This document shows positions 34,186 to 41,848 of a stretch of DNA of 55,948 nt, piece by piece. Positions within the stretch are counted from its first letter, which is position 1. Each line of letters begins with the position of its first letter. The position numbers and the translations under genes were made by a program. The notes beneath the pieces were generated by a model. The model was not told the DNA's origin. It did not search any database and saw nothing but the letters and a program-made list of their open reading frames with translations. The stretch is from a virus. The DNA lies in IMG/VR virus record IMGVR_UViG_3300017991_000130, positions 1 through 55,948 of that record; one strand, 5' to 3'.

Positions 34186-35301
34186 TTAATCAACACCCTC
34201 GTTCGGACCTATGTAAACATGCGTGACGGTCTCTTTGACTACCACCAGCCTCTTCGGCGGGTCGCCCAAAAAGCGATTGCCAACGATGCAACCTCCGTTG
34301 CCGCGCCCGCTGTACTTGACCCCGACGCCCGGACTCCCGCCCGTCGCCACCACCGTGTTGCCAACTACACTCCAGTCGCCCGCTTCCTGCGCCTCGTCAC
34401 GGTTGCCGATCGAAATAGCGATGCCGATCGGCTCCTGAAGGTGAATGAAATTGTTCTCGACTTTGATCCCTCTCGGTGCGAGCGACATCGGCCCGGACGG
34501 CTCCATCCTGGTTTCAACCAGGATCGCCCGCTCGCAACCGATATGGCCACGGAGATTGTTGTTGCGGATGACGGCGTTCTCCCATCCCAAGAGCCGTATC
34601 GCGGCGGCATACCCAGCACGCGCGCGAATGGTGTTCTTCTCGACCACAATGTTGCGACACTCGCCGTGCCCGAAGCTGTCGATCAGCCCGCCCTTGTCCA
34701 CGGGGATATCGCCCTCGAACAGGTTCCCCGCGACCACGGCGTTCCGGCAGTCGGCCTGAAAGTGCAGGGGGTAGAACCGCACGTCGCGGCAACGGTTGTG
34801 GCGTAGCTCGATCTGCGACGCATTCCTCATATGAACAGCCGAACCCGATACCCGCGTGAACGTGGAACGGGCAACTTCCAGATGGTTACAGGCCGCGACC
34901 ATTACGGCATGGAACCGATCCGCGGCCGTCGGACCCGACCAATTCAGATTCTCGAAGTAGCAATCCCAAACACTCGCGTGCTCCGTCGTTTTGAGAAACA
35001 CGGCCCGCTTCTGACCCGACGGTTGATCGGTCGGTAGGCCGGCCCCGTCAAAAGTCAAATTTGCGACCTTCACGTATTTGGCCATAATGTCCAAATAGTT
35101 CTGACACCGACCGCAAAGGATTAAGGTCGTAGCTTTTCCCTTGCCCTGTAGAATCAAGGGCTTGGTGATCGGGATGGTGTCACTCAGCAGATAGCGGCCC
35201 GGCCCGAAATTGATTGTGCTTCCGTACTGTGCATCCTCAACGGCTTGCCGCAGTGCGGCCGTGACGTCCGTTCCGGATTGGAGATCGGGCTTTGCTGTCA
35301 T
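34186..35301 (-). CDS. Right-handed beta-helix spike / pectate-lyase-like protein
   Basis: 371 aa. Opening DVTAALRQAVEDAQYGSTIN and GRYLLSDTIPITKPLILQGKG are the standard start of pectin-lyase-fold tail spikes; rungs follow (VANLTFDGAG, HASVWDCYFEN, NIVVEKNTIRARAG, GIKVENNFIHLQEP). Such proteins bind or degrade host polysaccharide; active residues cannot be assigned. ATG 35301 has no obvious SD. Confidence 0.7.
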   Translation of the reverse strand: MTAKPDLQSGTDVTAALRQAVEDAQYGSTINFGPGRYLLSDTIPITKPLILQGKGKATTLILCGRCQNYLDIMAKYVKVANLTFDGAGLPTDQPSGQKRAVFLKTTEHASVWDCYFENLNWSGPTAADRFHAVMVAACNHLEVARSTFTRVSGSAVHMRNASQIELRHNRCRDVRFYPLHFQADCRNAVVAGNLFEGDIPVDKGGLIDSFGHGECRNIVVEKNTIRARAGYAAAIRLLGWENAVIRNNNLRGHIGCERAILVETRMEPSGPMSLAPRGIKVENNFIHLQEPIGIAISIGNRDEAQEAGDWSVVGNTVVATGGSPGVGVKYSGRGNGGCIVGNRFLGDPPKRLVVVKETVTHVYIGPNEGVD

Positions 35302-35302
35302 T

Positions 35303-35344
35303 TTAGTTCGGCTCGGGCAGCGTCAACTCGTTTCGTTCTGCCAT
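35303..35344 (-). pseudogene. Truncated 13-codon remnant of the MAERNELT gene
   Basis: ATG at 35344 reads MAERNELTLPEPN then stop. After the shared eight residues it diverges from copy A, as if the spike insertion cut it. Confidence 0.55.
35321..35344 (-). repeat. Direct repeat B of the 24-bp pair flanking the spike gene
   Basis: Identical to 34144-34167. Confidence 0.75.
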
Positions 35345-35357
35345 TCCAGCCACACTC

Positions 35358-35490
35358 CTATGTCAAAAGGATTGTCACAATCGTAAGCACTGCACCGGCC
35401 GCCGTGCCGTAGAGCCACCGGCGGGCCCATCGTGCGGATCTCGATAATCACCTCCCGCATATCGGCAATCTGATCAGCGATGTTAGGCAT
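35358..35490 (-). pseudogene. Frameshifted small holin-like gene
   Basis: ATG 35490 overlaps the previous stop by 8 nt and reads MPNIADQIADMREVIIEIRT. In frame it then runs out as a non-membrane sequence to 35323. If one base is skipped, it continues WARRWLYGTAAGAVLTIVTI and stops at 35358, a membrane helix typical of small holin/XhlA-like proteins; the stop TAG overlaps AGGAG for the next gene. Real decay or sequence error. Confidence 0.5.
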
Positions 35491-35836
35491 CGTCGTAGAT
35501 GTGGTCCCTCTGCGGATCGTATGGCTCGTATCGTGTGATCACCTCGTAGATGCCCGTCCCCCGGCAGCGCGCGATTACCGCCACACACCGTCCCAGCTCG
35601 GGGTCTATGCTGCCGTACCGCGGGATACCGGGGGCGCGGATCGCGGCAGCCGCAAAATCCTCATCTGGGTTCAATGTCCGCACCCAGTAGGTGTTGCCGG
35701 GCCAGTTGCGCTTGACGGACACGACCTCGAGCGCGTCGGCTTGTGGCTCCGGCTTTGTCGCTGTACTCCTCCACCAGCGCCAGAGCGCCATTGCGACCAG
35801 CGGCATCCAACGCCAGATCACCCTGAATCTGCTCAT
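35483..35836 (-). CDS. Small protein with N-terminal membrane segment
   Basis: 117 aa. A Trp-rich, Arg-containing N-terminus with a weak hydrophobic stretch (MSRFRVIWRWMPLVAMALWR) may be a membrane anchor. The soluble part includes ALEVVSVKRNWPGNTYWVRT and YEVITRYEPYDP. Stop overlaps the holin-like gene's ATG. Function unknown. Confidence 0.5.
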   Translation of the reverse strand: MSRFRVIWRWMPLVAMALWRWWRSTATKPEPQADALEVVSVKRNWPGNTYWVRTLNPDEDFAAAAIRAPGIPRYGSIDPELGRCVAVIARCRGTGIYEVITRYEPYDPQRDHIYDDA

Positions 35837-35866
35837 CTGCTCTCCGCTCGGGTTGCGATTTACCGT

Positions 35867-36988
35867 TTATCCCCTGTAGGGTTCTCCGCGGTCGGGCATG
35901 CCGCGATCCGGCTCGCCCCGATCGACGCGGCCCCACGCCGCGACCTCGCTGGGAAGCGGGCTTTCGAGCCAGCCGCCGCCGGAGATGTCGCGGACCCGCC
36001 GGCGGATGAACCACTCCTGCAAGCCGCCGGTCATGGGATCGACCCGCACGGTGGCCTTCCGCGGCACGTAGCCGCCGGTGACGCCCACCAGCTCATAATC
36101 CTTCTGGTGGCCGCTGACGGTGCCGCGGATCCGCAGGTTGTCCCACACCCAGGAACCCTTCGAGTCGGCCGCCATGAGCGTGAGAAACTCTTCGGGAGTC
36201 ACGTCGCGGTAGCGATAGAGCGGCCCCGGACCGGCCCTCGCCGCAGACCCGCGAACGTGCCCCAGGAACCGCACGTAGAGGTACGTCGATTCGATGTCGT
36301 AGCCATAGCTGTGGACGTTCGAACTTACCGCCGGGAGCATCTCGCCGGTGACGATCGGGTGATCGGTGCCGAACCGCCGCGGCGGGCCGTCGGCCATCGG
36401 CATCGAGACCCCTGCGGCTGCTCCTTCGCCGTAGGCCGGCACGCCGAACGGCATCCGGCCTGCCGGTCGTTCGGGCCGCCCTGCCTCCGGCCAGGTCACC
36501 CGGGCGCCCATCGATTCGAGCATCTCGGTGGCGGCGGATATGCCGCGCTCGGTGATCGGGTCTCCGCGCCGCCGAGCGGCGCGCGGCGGCAGCACCTCGA
36601 AGCCGAACGCCTGGAGGATGCTCACGAGCTTGTCGATCTCGCCGCGGCCCGAAGGGCCACTGAGGGCCCGGATTAGCCGGCCGGCGGGACCAAGCTCGTT
36701 CAGGAACTGGTTCAGGAGCCGCTTCATGCCGGCGTCGCCGCGGCTGTACCGCTCGATCTGGCGGGCGAACTGCCCAAAACCGGTGCCCCGCAACTCCCGC
36801 AGGGCCTCCCGCGGCCCGAATCGCGAATACTGCTCCAGGGTCCGGCGCATCCGGTCGGGCGCGGTGCTCGCGCGGCGCATCTCCACTTCGCCGAACAACC
36901 GGCCGGCAGTAGAGGCGGCGAATTCCCGGCGCGCGGCCTCCAGGACGGCCGTGCCGGCTACGCGAAATAGGGGGCTGTACCAGGTCAT
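35867..36988 (-). CDS. Virion-internal protein with KTSC domain
   Basis: 373 aa. N-terminal part is helical. Around 215-290 the sequence SSNVHSYGYDIESTYLYVRF, PLYRYRDVTPEEFLTLMAAD and DSKGSWVWDNLR matches the KTSC domain, a small module with unknown but probably nucleic-acid related role. Ends in short repeats of DRG(E/M)PDRG. ATGA overlap with the gene before. Confidence 0.6.
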   Translation of the reverse strand: MTWYSPLFRVAGTAVLEAARREFAASTAGRLFGEVEMRRASTAPDRMRRTLEQYSRFGPREALRELRGTGFGQFARQIERYSRGDAGMKRLLNQFLNELGPAGRLIRALSGPSGRGEIDKLVSILQAFGFEVLPPRAARRRGDPITERGISAATEMLESMGARVTWPEAGRPERPAGRMPFGVPAYGEGAAAGVSMPMADGPPRRFGTDHPIVTGEMLPAVSSNVHSYGYDIESTYLYVRFLGHVRGSAARAGPGPLYRYRDVTPEEFLTLMAADSKGSWVWDNLRIRGTVSGHQKDYELVGVTGGYVPRKATVRVDPMTGGLQEWFIRRRVRDISGGGWLESPLPSEVAAWGRVDRGEPDRGMPDRGEPYRG

Positions 36989-37392
36989 GGCGGCGACTGT
37001 GTTTCAGTCCGCACCCGCACGCGGCGGGCGACTGGCGGCGATTGTAACGCGCCGGCGGACCCGCCCCCGGCGGTGTTGGCCAGTCTGCGGGCCCGCAGGG
37101 CGCCGGCAGCCGCCTTCTCGCGTGCCTCACAGGCCACGCACGGGCGGTAGTAGACCATTACCGGATAGCCGGCCCGCGCCGAGCACTGCGGGCACTCGTA
37201 GGGCTCGACTTTGGCGTAGCGAGGCTCGGCCGGGGTTTTGCGCTTGCGGCGGACCTTCCGGCCGTCCCGGACGCGGCGGACCGTCTTGCGGTTGCAGCCT
37301 GTCTGGCGGGCGATCTGCGAGAGGTTCATCTGCCCGGCCCGCAACAGGGAGCGGACGGCCCGTTTCTGCTGAGGGGTGATCGGGACTCCCAT
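36985..37392 (-). CDS. HTH plus zinc-knuckle DNA-binding protein
   Basis: 135 aa; GGAGG seven bases before the ATG. LSQIARQTGCNRKTVRRVRD is a resolvase/sigma-type HTH; a basic arm follows, then CPQCSARAGY and CVACEAR form a zinc knuckle. Located just after the large terminase; DNA-binding packaging or regulatory role likely. Confidence 0.6.
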   Translation of the reverse strand: MGVPITPQQKRAVRSLLRAGQMNLSQIARQTGCNRKTVRRVRDGRKVRRKRKTPAEPRYAKVEPYECPQCSARAGYPVMVYYRPCVACEAREKAAAGALRARRLANTAGGGSAGALQSPPVARRVRVRTETQSPP

Positions 37393-37437
37393 CTTCTGTC
37401 CTCCAGTCCTCCTCAAGACTCCGGCCCGTCACGTCGA

Positions 37438-39696
37438 TCATTTGGCGAGTCGCCACCGCCGGTTGCCGTTGCGATTGAAGCGTATCGACTGCCGCGGCGC
37501 GGAAACCTCCCGGTGATCCACGGAAGTCGGCTGCTCCTGCAGCCCGCGGGTGGGAGAAAACACCAGGTAGCGGAGGCAGTCGGCCAGGTCGTCGTCTCGC
37601 TTCATCGGCACCGGCTTGGCGACCTCCGGGTTGAGGACGTTCCCGTCGGCCGCGGTGCGGCCTTTGCGCCAGCGGTACTTGCGCAGCTCTTCGACCAGGT
37701 GGCTGCACCGCGGGTGTATCCACAGCCGCGGCTTGCCGCTGTAGGGGCCGATCTTCAGCAGCCCGCGGACGCAGTTGATGCCCTGGTACACGTCGTTCGA
37801 CGCGGGCGCCATCTGGACACCGTAGCGGGTGAAGGCGGTCATCTCGCCCGGCCGGCTGGGGTCGGCGTAGGTGTAGCCGAACGTGTCCAGGGGCCGCAGC
37901 GTCGGCGTGTTATGGGGGTCGCGACGCCATTGCTCGAACCATCCGTACCGACTGTCGCTGATTTCTTCGAGCCGCTGGGCCACCAGGTCGCAGAACCGTC
38001 GCAATATCGGGTCTTCGGACTCGACGAAGACGTGCCACGGCGGCGGCCAGCCCCAGAAGATCGAGCGGGCCATGATCTCCACGGCGTGGTCGATGGTGAT
38101 CCGCGTCTGGTCGGCCGAGAGATACTCGTCGTAGATGAACCAGTCGCCCATGCCGTCCGCGTAGCCCCAGAGCGTGGCGTGCGGGTGCTCTTCGCTCGCA
38201 CCCCAGTCCACGGCCCGCATGTGCGTGATATTGAGCGGGAAGGCGAAGACGTCCGCGCTGACGTGCACCGCCGGGTTGAAGCTGGGGTAGATGCAGCCGA
38301 CGAACGTGGCCAGTGCCCCGGTCATGCGGGTCTGGATCAGCTCGCCGGGCACGGTGGCGAAGAACTGGTCGAACCAGCCGTCCGCCAGGTTCGCCACGTT
38401 GCAGGCGGTGTTGGCCCGATAGAACTTCCAGCCCTCCGGAGGATCGTCCATCACCTTCTCGACCCATATGCACAGTTCGGGGTCGATCGGCGTGAACTCG
38501 GCGAACTGCCCGCCGGGGAACATGTATTCGCGGCAGCCGCGGAGCACTTCGAGGAAGATGTCGAGCGGGAACTGCTCAGAGAACCAGAAGCCGCCGATCG
38601 AGCGGGCCTGCATCGAGCGGCGCCCCTGCTCGTAGCTCTTGAACTCCAACACCCAGTTCTTGCCCGGGCGCCCGGGCCACGGTTTCAGGGGCACGCTGAA
38701 CGGCAGGCCGCGCTTCGAGTCGTACCAGCGGATGCCGTCCCACTCGACCTCGCAGTCGGGGATGAACTGCTGGCCGGAGAGTTTTTCGGCCCAGCAGACC
38801 CCCATTACCTGCTCGTAGGTGTTGGAAATCACCCAGAACGGCGTGTTCTTGCGGGGCGGCGGCTGTTGCCGGAGGAGGAAATTGGCGGTCTTCCAGGCGG
38901 CGGCGGCGGTAGTGCCGCTATTGTGGTGAAAGAGACCGGCATGCTCGTAATTCCGGTGTGGCCAGACCGATAAATCGTGGAAGACATCTTGCCGTAGAAA
39001 CTCAATGGCGGCAATATGAAGGTCATTGCCTCGCGTTTCCCCTAAAGGAGACCTTGTCAATGCCAAAGAAGGTCCCGTGTCAGCTTCGTCGGCTTGGGAT
39101 TCCGAGGCGAACCGATAATGTTCAGACGCAGGTAACAATGCGTCACCGATGCGAAGCGTCCGAACTTCCCGCCAATTGCCGCGGGAATCTAAAACCCGAT
39201 GGAAGAGCGTTGCAGCAAAGGAGTCACCGTTCGACAGTCTAATGCGGTATAGACGGGCACGGCCCTTGATAAAGGGACGACTTGCCAACCCAATTTCTGT
39301 CGCTCCGGTTTGGTTGTTTCTACTCAGGACGTGAAATGGACCGTCGATCTGATCGAGGCGTCGATGCTGACGTTGCATTGGATCATAGATCAGGGACTCC
39401 CCAGCCAAACAGGCATTTCCACCGACGAGAAACGCCACGGGATCCCGGTTGCGGCAGAAGCTCGCCTGCTGGTCGAACAGTTCGGGCTTATCGGGCCGTG
39501 GGGTGAAGTTGGCCCAATAAGACTCCTGGAGCTGAGCCCACTCTTGAAACGTGGGATCAGAGGCGAGCACAGCCACGGCATCGTCCCGCAGCTCATCGGG
39601 GATCATCGACAGGGCGTCCACGCCGCGATACGTTCCCTCGCGCGGCCAGTCGTCCATGACCGCGGCAACAGTCGGCCCGTCTAGCAGTTTCCGCAA
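37438..39696 (-). CDS. terL: Terminase large subunit interrupted by a mini-intein
   Basis: 752 aa precursor, about 588 aa after splicing. The ATPase P-loop is split: residues VAFLVGGNA (87-95), then the intein, then SGTTAAAAWKTANFLL (260 on), giving GGNASGTT, where the usual lysine is threonine. Later SIGGFWFSEQFP is the Walker B region and MRAVDWGASEEHPHATLWGY opens the RNase H-like nuclease. Packages DNA through the portal. Start ATG at 39696 lies next to a repeat element. Confidence 0.85.
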   Translation of the reverse strand: MRKLLDGPTVAAVMDDWPREGTYRGVDALSMIPDELRDDAVAVLASDPTFQEWAQLQESYWANFTPRPDKPELFDQQASFCRNRDPVAFLVGGNACLAGESLIYDPMQRQHRRLDQIDGPFHVLSRNNQTGATEIGLASRPFIKGRARLYRIRLSNGDSFAATLFHRVLDSRGNWREVRTLRIGDALLPASEHYRFASESQADEADTGPSLALTRSPLGETRGNDLHIAAIEFLRQDVFHDLSVWPHRNYEHAGLFHHNSGTTAAAAWKTANFLLRQQPPPRKNTPFWVISNTYEQVMGVCWAEKLSGQQFIPDCEVEWDGIRWYDSKRGLPFSVPLKPWPGRPGKNWVLEFKSYEQGRRSMQARSIGGFWFSEQFPLDIFLEVLRGCREYMFPGGQFAEFTPIDPELCIWVEKVMDDPPEGWKFYRANTACNVANLADGWFDQFFATVPGELIQTRMTGALATFVGCIYPSFNPAVHVSADVFAFPLNITHMRAVDWGASEEHPHATLWGYADGMGDWFIYDEYLSADQTRITIDHAVEIMARSIFWGWPPPWHVFVESEDPILRRFCDLVAQRLEEISDSRYGWFEQWRRDPHNTPTLRPLDTFGYTYADPSRPGEMTAFTRYGVQMAPASNDVYQGINCVRGLLKIGPYSGKPRLWIHPRCSHLVEELRKYRWRKGRTAADGNVLNPEVAKPVPMKRDDDLADCLRYLVFSPTRGLQEQPTSVDHREVSAPRQSIRFNRNGNRRWRLAK
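38920..39411 (-). other. Mini-intein in the terminase P-loop
   Basis: 164 codons (residues 96-259). Block A CLAGESLIYDP, block B ATLFHRVLD with Thr163 and His166, and the C-terminal blocks FHDLSVWPHRNYEHAGLFHHN; the next extein residue is Ser260. No endonuclease domain between the blocks, so it cannot home itself. GC looks lower than in the extein. Confidence 0.85.
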
Positions 39697-39697
39697 T

Positions 39698-39763
39698 CAC
39701 ACGGAAGACGCGGAAGACACGGAAAAAGTCCTACCGCTTCCGTCTGCTCCGTGTACTCCGTGG
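39698..39763. repeat. Host-type CCGTG repeat element, locus A
   Basis: Left arm 39698-39724 (ACGGAAGACGCGGAAGACAC) and right arm 39738-39763 (CCGTCTGCTCCGTGTACTCC) form an imperfect inverted repeat. The same vocabulary occurs at loci B and C. It sits between the terminase ATG and the end of the gene at 39731. Confidence 0.65.
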
Positions 39764-40081
39764 TCTCTCAGTCGCCTCCGCCCGATTCGTCTCTGTTTCC
39801 CTCAAACGTGGCCACCGCCGCAGCCATCTGCCGGCTCGCCGCAAGCGACTGGTCGATACTGGCCTCTCGATCGACTCGCCGGCGTCCGTCTCGACCCGTA
39901 GATCGTCCAGTGTCGTGGCCGGCCGCCAGTCCCGCCGTTCCGAAGCCGCGGGGATGTACCGCCCATAGCCCGGACACTCGATCATTCTGCCCAGAGTCGT
40001 CTCGTCCACGGTGATCGGCATGCCGCAGTGGCCGCAGGCGATCACCTCGGCAATGTCAGGAGGCTCGAAGCGATCACTCAT
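39731..40081 (-). CDS. Small zinc-binding protein with basic tail
   Basis: 116 aa. VIACGHCGMPITVDETTLGR with a later CPGYGRY forms a zinc ribbon; the basic end runs into the repeat element. ATG 40081 overlaps the previous gene's end by 8 nt. Confidence 0.55.
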   Translation of the reverse strand: MSDRFEPPDIAEVIACGHCGMPITVDETTLGRMIECPGYGRYIPAASERRDWRPATTLDDLRVETDAGESIERPVSTSRLRRAGRWLRRWPRLRETETNRAEATERPRSTRSRRKR

Positions 40082-40733
40082 GGGCGGCCTCCTTGGCGTC
40101 TTCGACCTTGGCCGCTGCCGGCCCTTGCTCGTCCTCCGCCGGCGGCAACGACTTCAGATCGACCAGTATCGCCGGACCGATCTGTCGCCATGAGCCGCTC
40201 CGCCAGACGTAGACCGTGCCCTCGATCCCGTTGATGACCACCGCGTAGCGGACTCCCGGTTTCGTCGGCCGCGGGAGCCGGGCGGCGACCGTGCCCTTGC
40301 CGGTCAGACCGCCCACGACGGCCGTCATCGCTCCGGGCTGAAATCTGATTTTGCGATCAGGATGTGCCGCTGCGTACTCCGCCGCCGTATGGAACTTGAC
40401 GGGATCTTGGTCTTCGTGCACGAAACGGCCGCGCAGGTCGGGCTTCTTCTTCGGCTTCCCGACCCCATAGTTGGCCATGGCTTTGAGGTGATCGACTATG
40501 GCCTTGCGCCCGGCCAGCACTGTCTCATCCGGAAACGGCGTGGTCATTGTCAGACTGCCGCGACCGTCCCGTACGTTCACCCGCCACCCCTGGAGCACGT
40601 AACCGCCCAGCAGACGACACCGCACCTTAACGAACACGATGGCTGAGTGCTCGTATGCCAGGGCCACGGCTTGGACCACCGTATAGTCCGGGTCCGCCAC
40701 GTGTGTGGCTAGTTGCGCCTTCGCCGCGGCCAT
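40074..40733 (-). CDS. Hypothetical protein carrying the tape-measure tail module
   Basis: 219 aa from ATG 40733; the frame is open another 30 codons upstream and reads plausibly (THSGWQPTAEE), so the true start may be earlier and non-standard. Central HLKAMANYGVGKPKKKPDLR then GRFVHED repeats the last 30 residues of the tape measure. The C-terminal part is beta-rich (VRYAVVINGIEGTVYVW). Function unknown. Confidence 0.55.
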   Translation of the reverse strand: MAAAKAQLATHVADPDYTVVQAVALAYEHSAIVFVKVRCRLLGGYVLQGWRVNVRDGRGSLTMTTPFPDETVLAGRKAIVDHLKAMANYGVGKPKKKPDLRGRFVHEDQDPVKFHTAAEYAAAHPDRKIRFQPGAMTAVVGGLTGKGTVAARLPRPTKPGVRYAVVINGIEGTVYVWRSGSWRQIGPAILVDLKSLPPAEDEQGPAAAKVEDAKEAAHE

Positions 40734-40860
40734 CTCTTCCGCCGTCGGCTGCCAGCCCGAATGAGTCCGGGCATGGTATGCCCTTGCTGACGGCTGCGCC
40801 GATTGCCGTAGTGACAGCGTGCGGAAATCGGATAGGGCACGCAGTTACGCCTTCGGTACA

Positions 40861-41037
40861 CTAACCTGTCTTACGCAGCCTCTGAACCGCCCAGCGTGGG
40901 GCAACCACGAGATACCCGTCTGCGGCAAACCTAATAAGACAAGAGCCCAAGTGGCCCCGGGCCAGCACCTCACACCGCTGGCCGTGTCTCTCGGGCAGCC
41001 ACTTCCGCCACCGCCATACGTACCACTTCTCTGCCAT
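40861..41037 (-). CDS. Small beta-barrel-like phage protein
   Basis: 58 aa from ATG 41037, which shares one base with the TGA of the acidic-tail frame (TGATG). GQRCEVLARGHLGSCLIRFA ... DGYLVVAPRWAVQR matches a small family often found in phages, where one strand pair ends in a basic patch. Function unknown. Confidence 0.6.
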   Translation of the reverse strand: MAEKWYVWRWRKWLPERHGQRCEVLARGHLGSCLIRFAADGYLVVAPRWAVQRLRKTG

Positions 41038-41195
41038 CAGAACGGTATGTCATCATCTCCGGGCCTGCCATCGGGCTCACCGGCCGAAGGCGGCACCTCC
41101 GGCCCCGGGCCGCCTCCATCCGCCGCCGGACCATCATCCCCAGCGCCTCGACTGCGACCCGCGCCGTGGCCGCCGCCCTCGACGAGGCAATCAAT
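41037..41195 (-). CDS. Reading frame encoding an isolated SSB-type acidic tail
   Basis: 52 codons directly after the small terminase stop, ending RPGDDDIPF, the exact tip by which bacterial SSB binds its partners. The stretch GDDGPAADGGGPGPEVPPSA resembles the tail of the phage's SSB-like protein (TDEGPAADKQPPPDTPPFDA). No ATG or well-placed GTG: the possible start is ATT at 41195, a GTG at 41096, or +1 frameshifting from the terminase stop. The next gene is coupled by TGATG, which supports translation. Confidence 0.5.
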   Translation of the reverse strand: MDCLVEGGGHGAGRSRGAGDDGPAADGGGPGPEVPPSAGEPDGRPGDDDIPF

Positions 41196-41814
41196 TCAGC
41201 CCCGATCCGAGCTGCCCGTCGAGCCTGCGACGCTCGGCGATCTTCTCCATCAGCCGCTGGAGCATCGCCTGGTCGGTCTCGGCCGGCGTCATGCCGGCCA
41301 CCCGCAGCTCGCCACCGATGTCGTGCTTGTGGTGGATCGGGGCGTAGTGGGAGTGGACCCGGGCCCGGAAATCGAGACACCACTGGATCACCTGGAGCCA
41401 AGCCACCTCGCCCGTCCTGGTCACCCGGGCGGTGGCCTGCTTGACGATCCGGAGCCGCTTCTGGCCGCGCGGAGTGGCCGTGAGTGCCTTCTCGATCGTC
41501 TCCCGGGTCTCGCCCGGTGTGGCACTGTGAAACCGCTCCCAGGCCGTCCGCTCGATCAGCGCCACCTTGGCCAGGTCCTCATCCAGCCGGGAGCGCATCC
41601 GCTCGCGCCAGAGGGGACAAATGGTCTGCTCCAGGTGGTGCAGGATCGTCGTGTGGTGCACGCCGAACCGTTTGGCAATCGTGCGCAGGGGCACGTTTTT
41701 GAGCCACAGATCGGCAATTTCCTGGAGGGCGCCCGGCGTGACGGGCCGCTCCTTGCCCGGCGGGCGCCCTTGCGGCCGCTTCGATGCGCCGTTTGATCCA
41801 GGTGTTTCAGGCAA
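41191..41814 (-). CDS. terS: Terminase small subunit
   Basis: 207 aa from TTG 41814, with GGGGAGG seven bases upstream; a TTG at 41844 lacks an SD. Pro/Gly/basic start, then HTH ALQEIADLWLKNVPLRTIAKRF and HHTTILHHLEQ, a helical middle, and HSHYAPIHHKHDIGGELRVA near the end. Its place before the large terminase, with HTH plus oligomer helices, fits TerS that recognises pac/cos. Confidence 0.6.
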   Translation of the reverse strand: MPETPGSNGASKRPQGRPPGKERPVTPGALQEIADLWLKNVPLRTIAKRFGVHHTTILHHLEQTICPLWRERMRSRLDEDLAKVALIERTAWERFHSATPGETRETIEKALTATPRGQKRLRIVKQATARVTRTGEVAWLQVIQWCLDFRARVHSHYAPIHHKHDIGGELRVAGMTPAETDQAMLQRLMEKIAERRRLDGQLGSGLN

Positions 41815-41848
41815 TTCGCTTCCTCCCCTTGCCTGTGCGTCCAATGGG

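Noticed and set aside
35480-36676. 398-codon plus-strand frame
   Set aside because: Shadow opposite the KTSC-domain gene.
37513-38973. 486-codon plus-strand frame opposite the terminase
   Set aside because: Shadow of the terminase, no motif and no RBS.
40970-41194. Arg/Ala-rich frame over the SSB-tail region
   Set aside because: Composition typical of a GC-rich shadow frame; TTG start overlaps the terminase stop, but it has no motif, and the SSB-tail frame is better coupled downstream.
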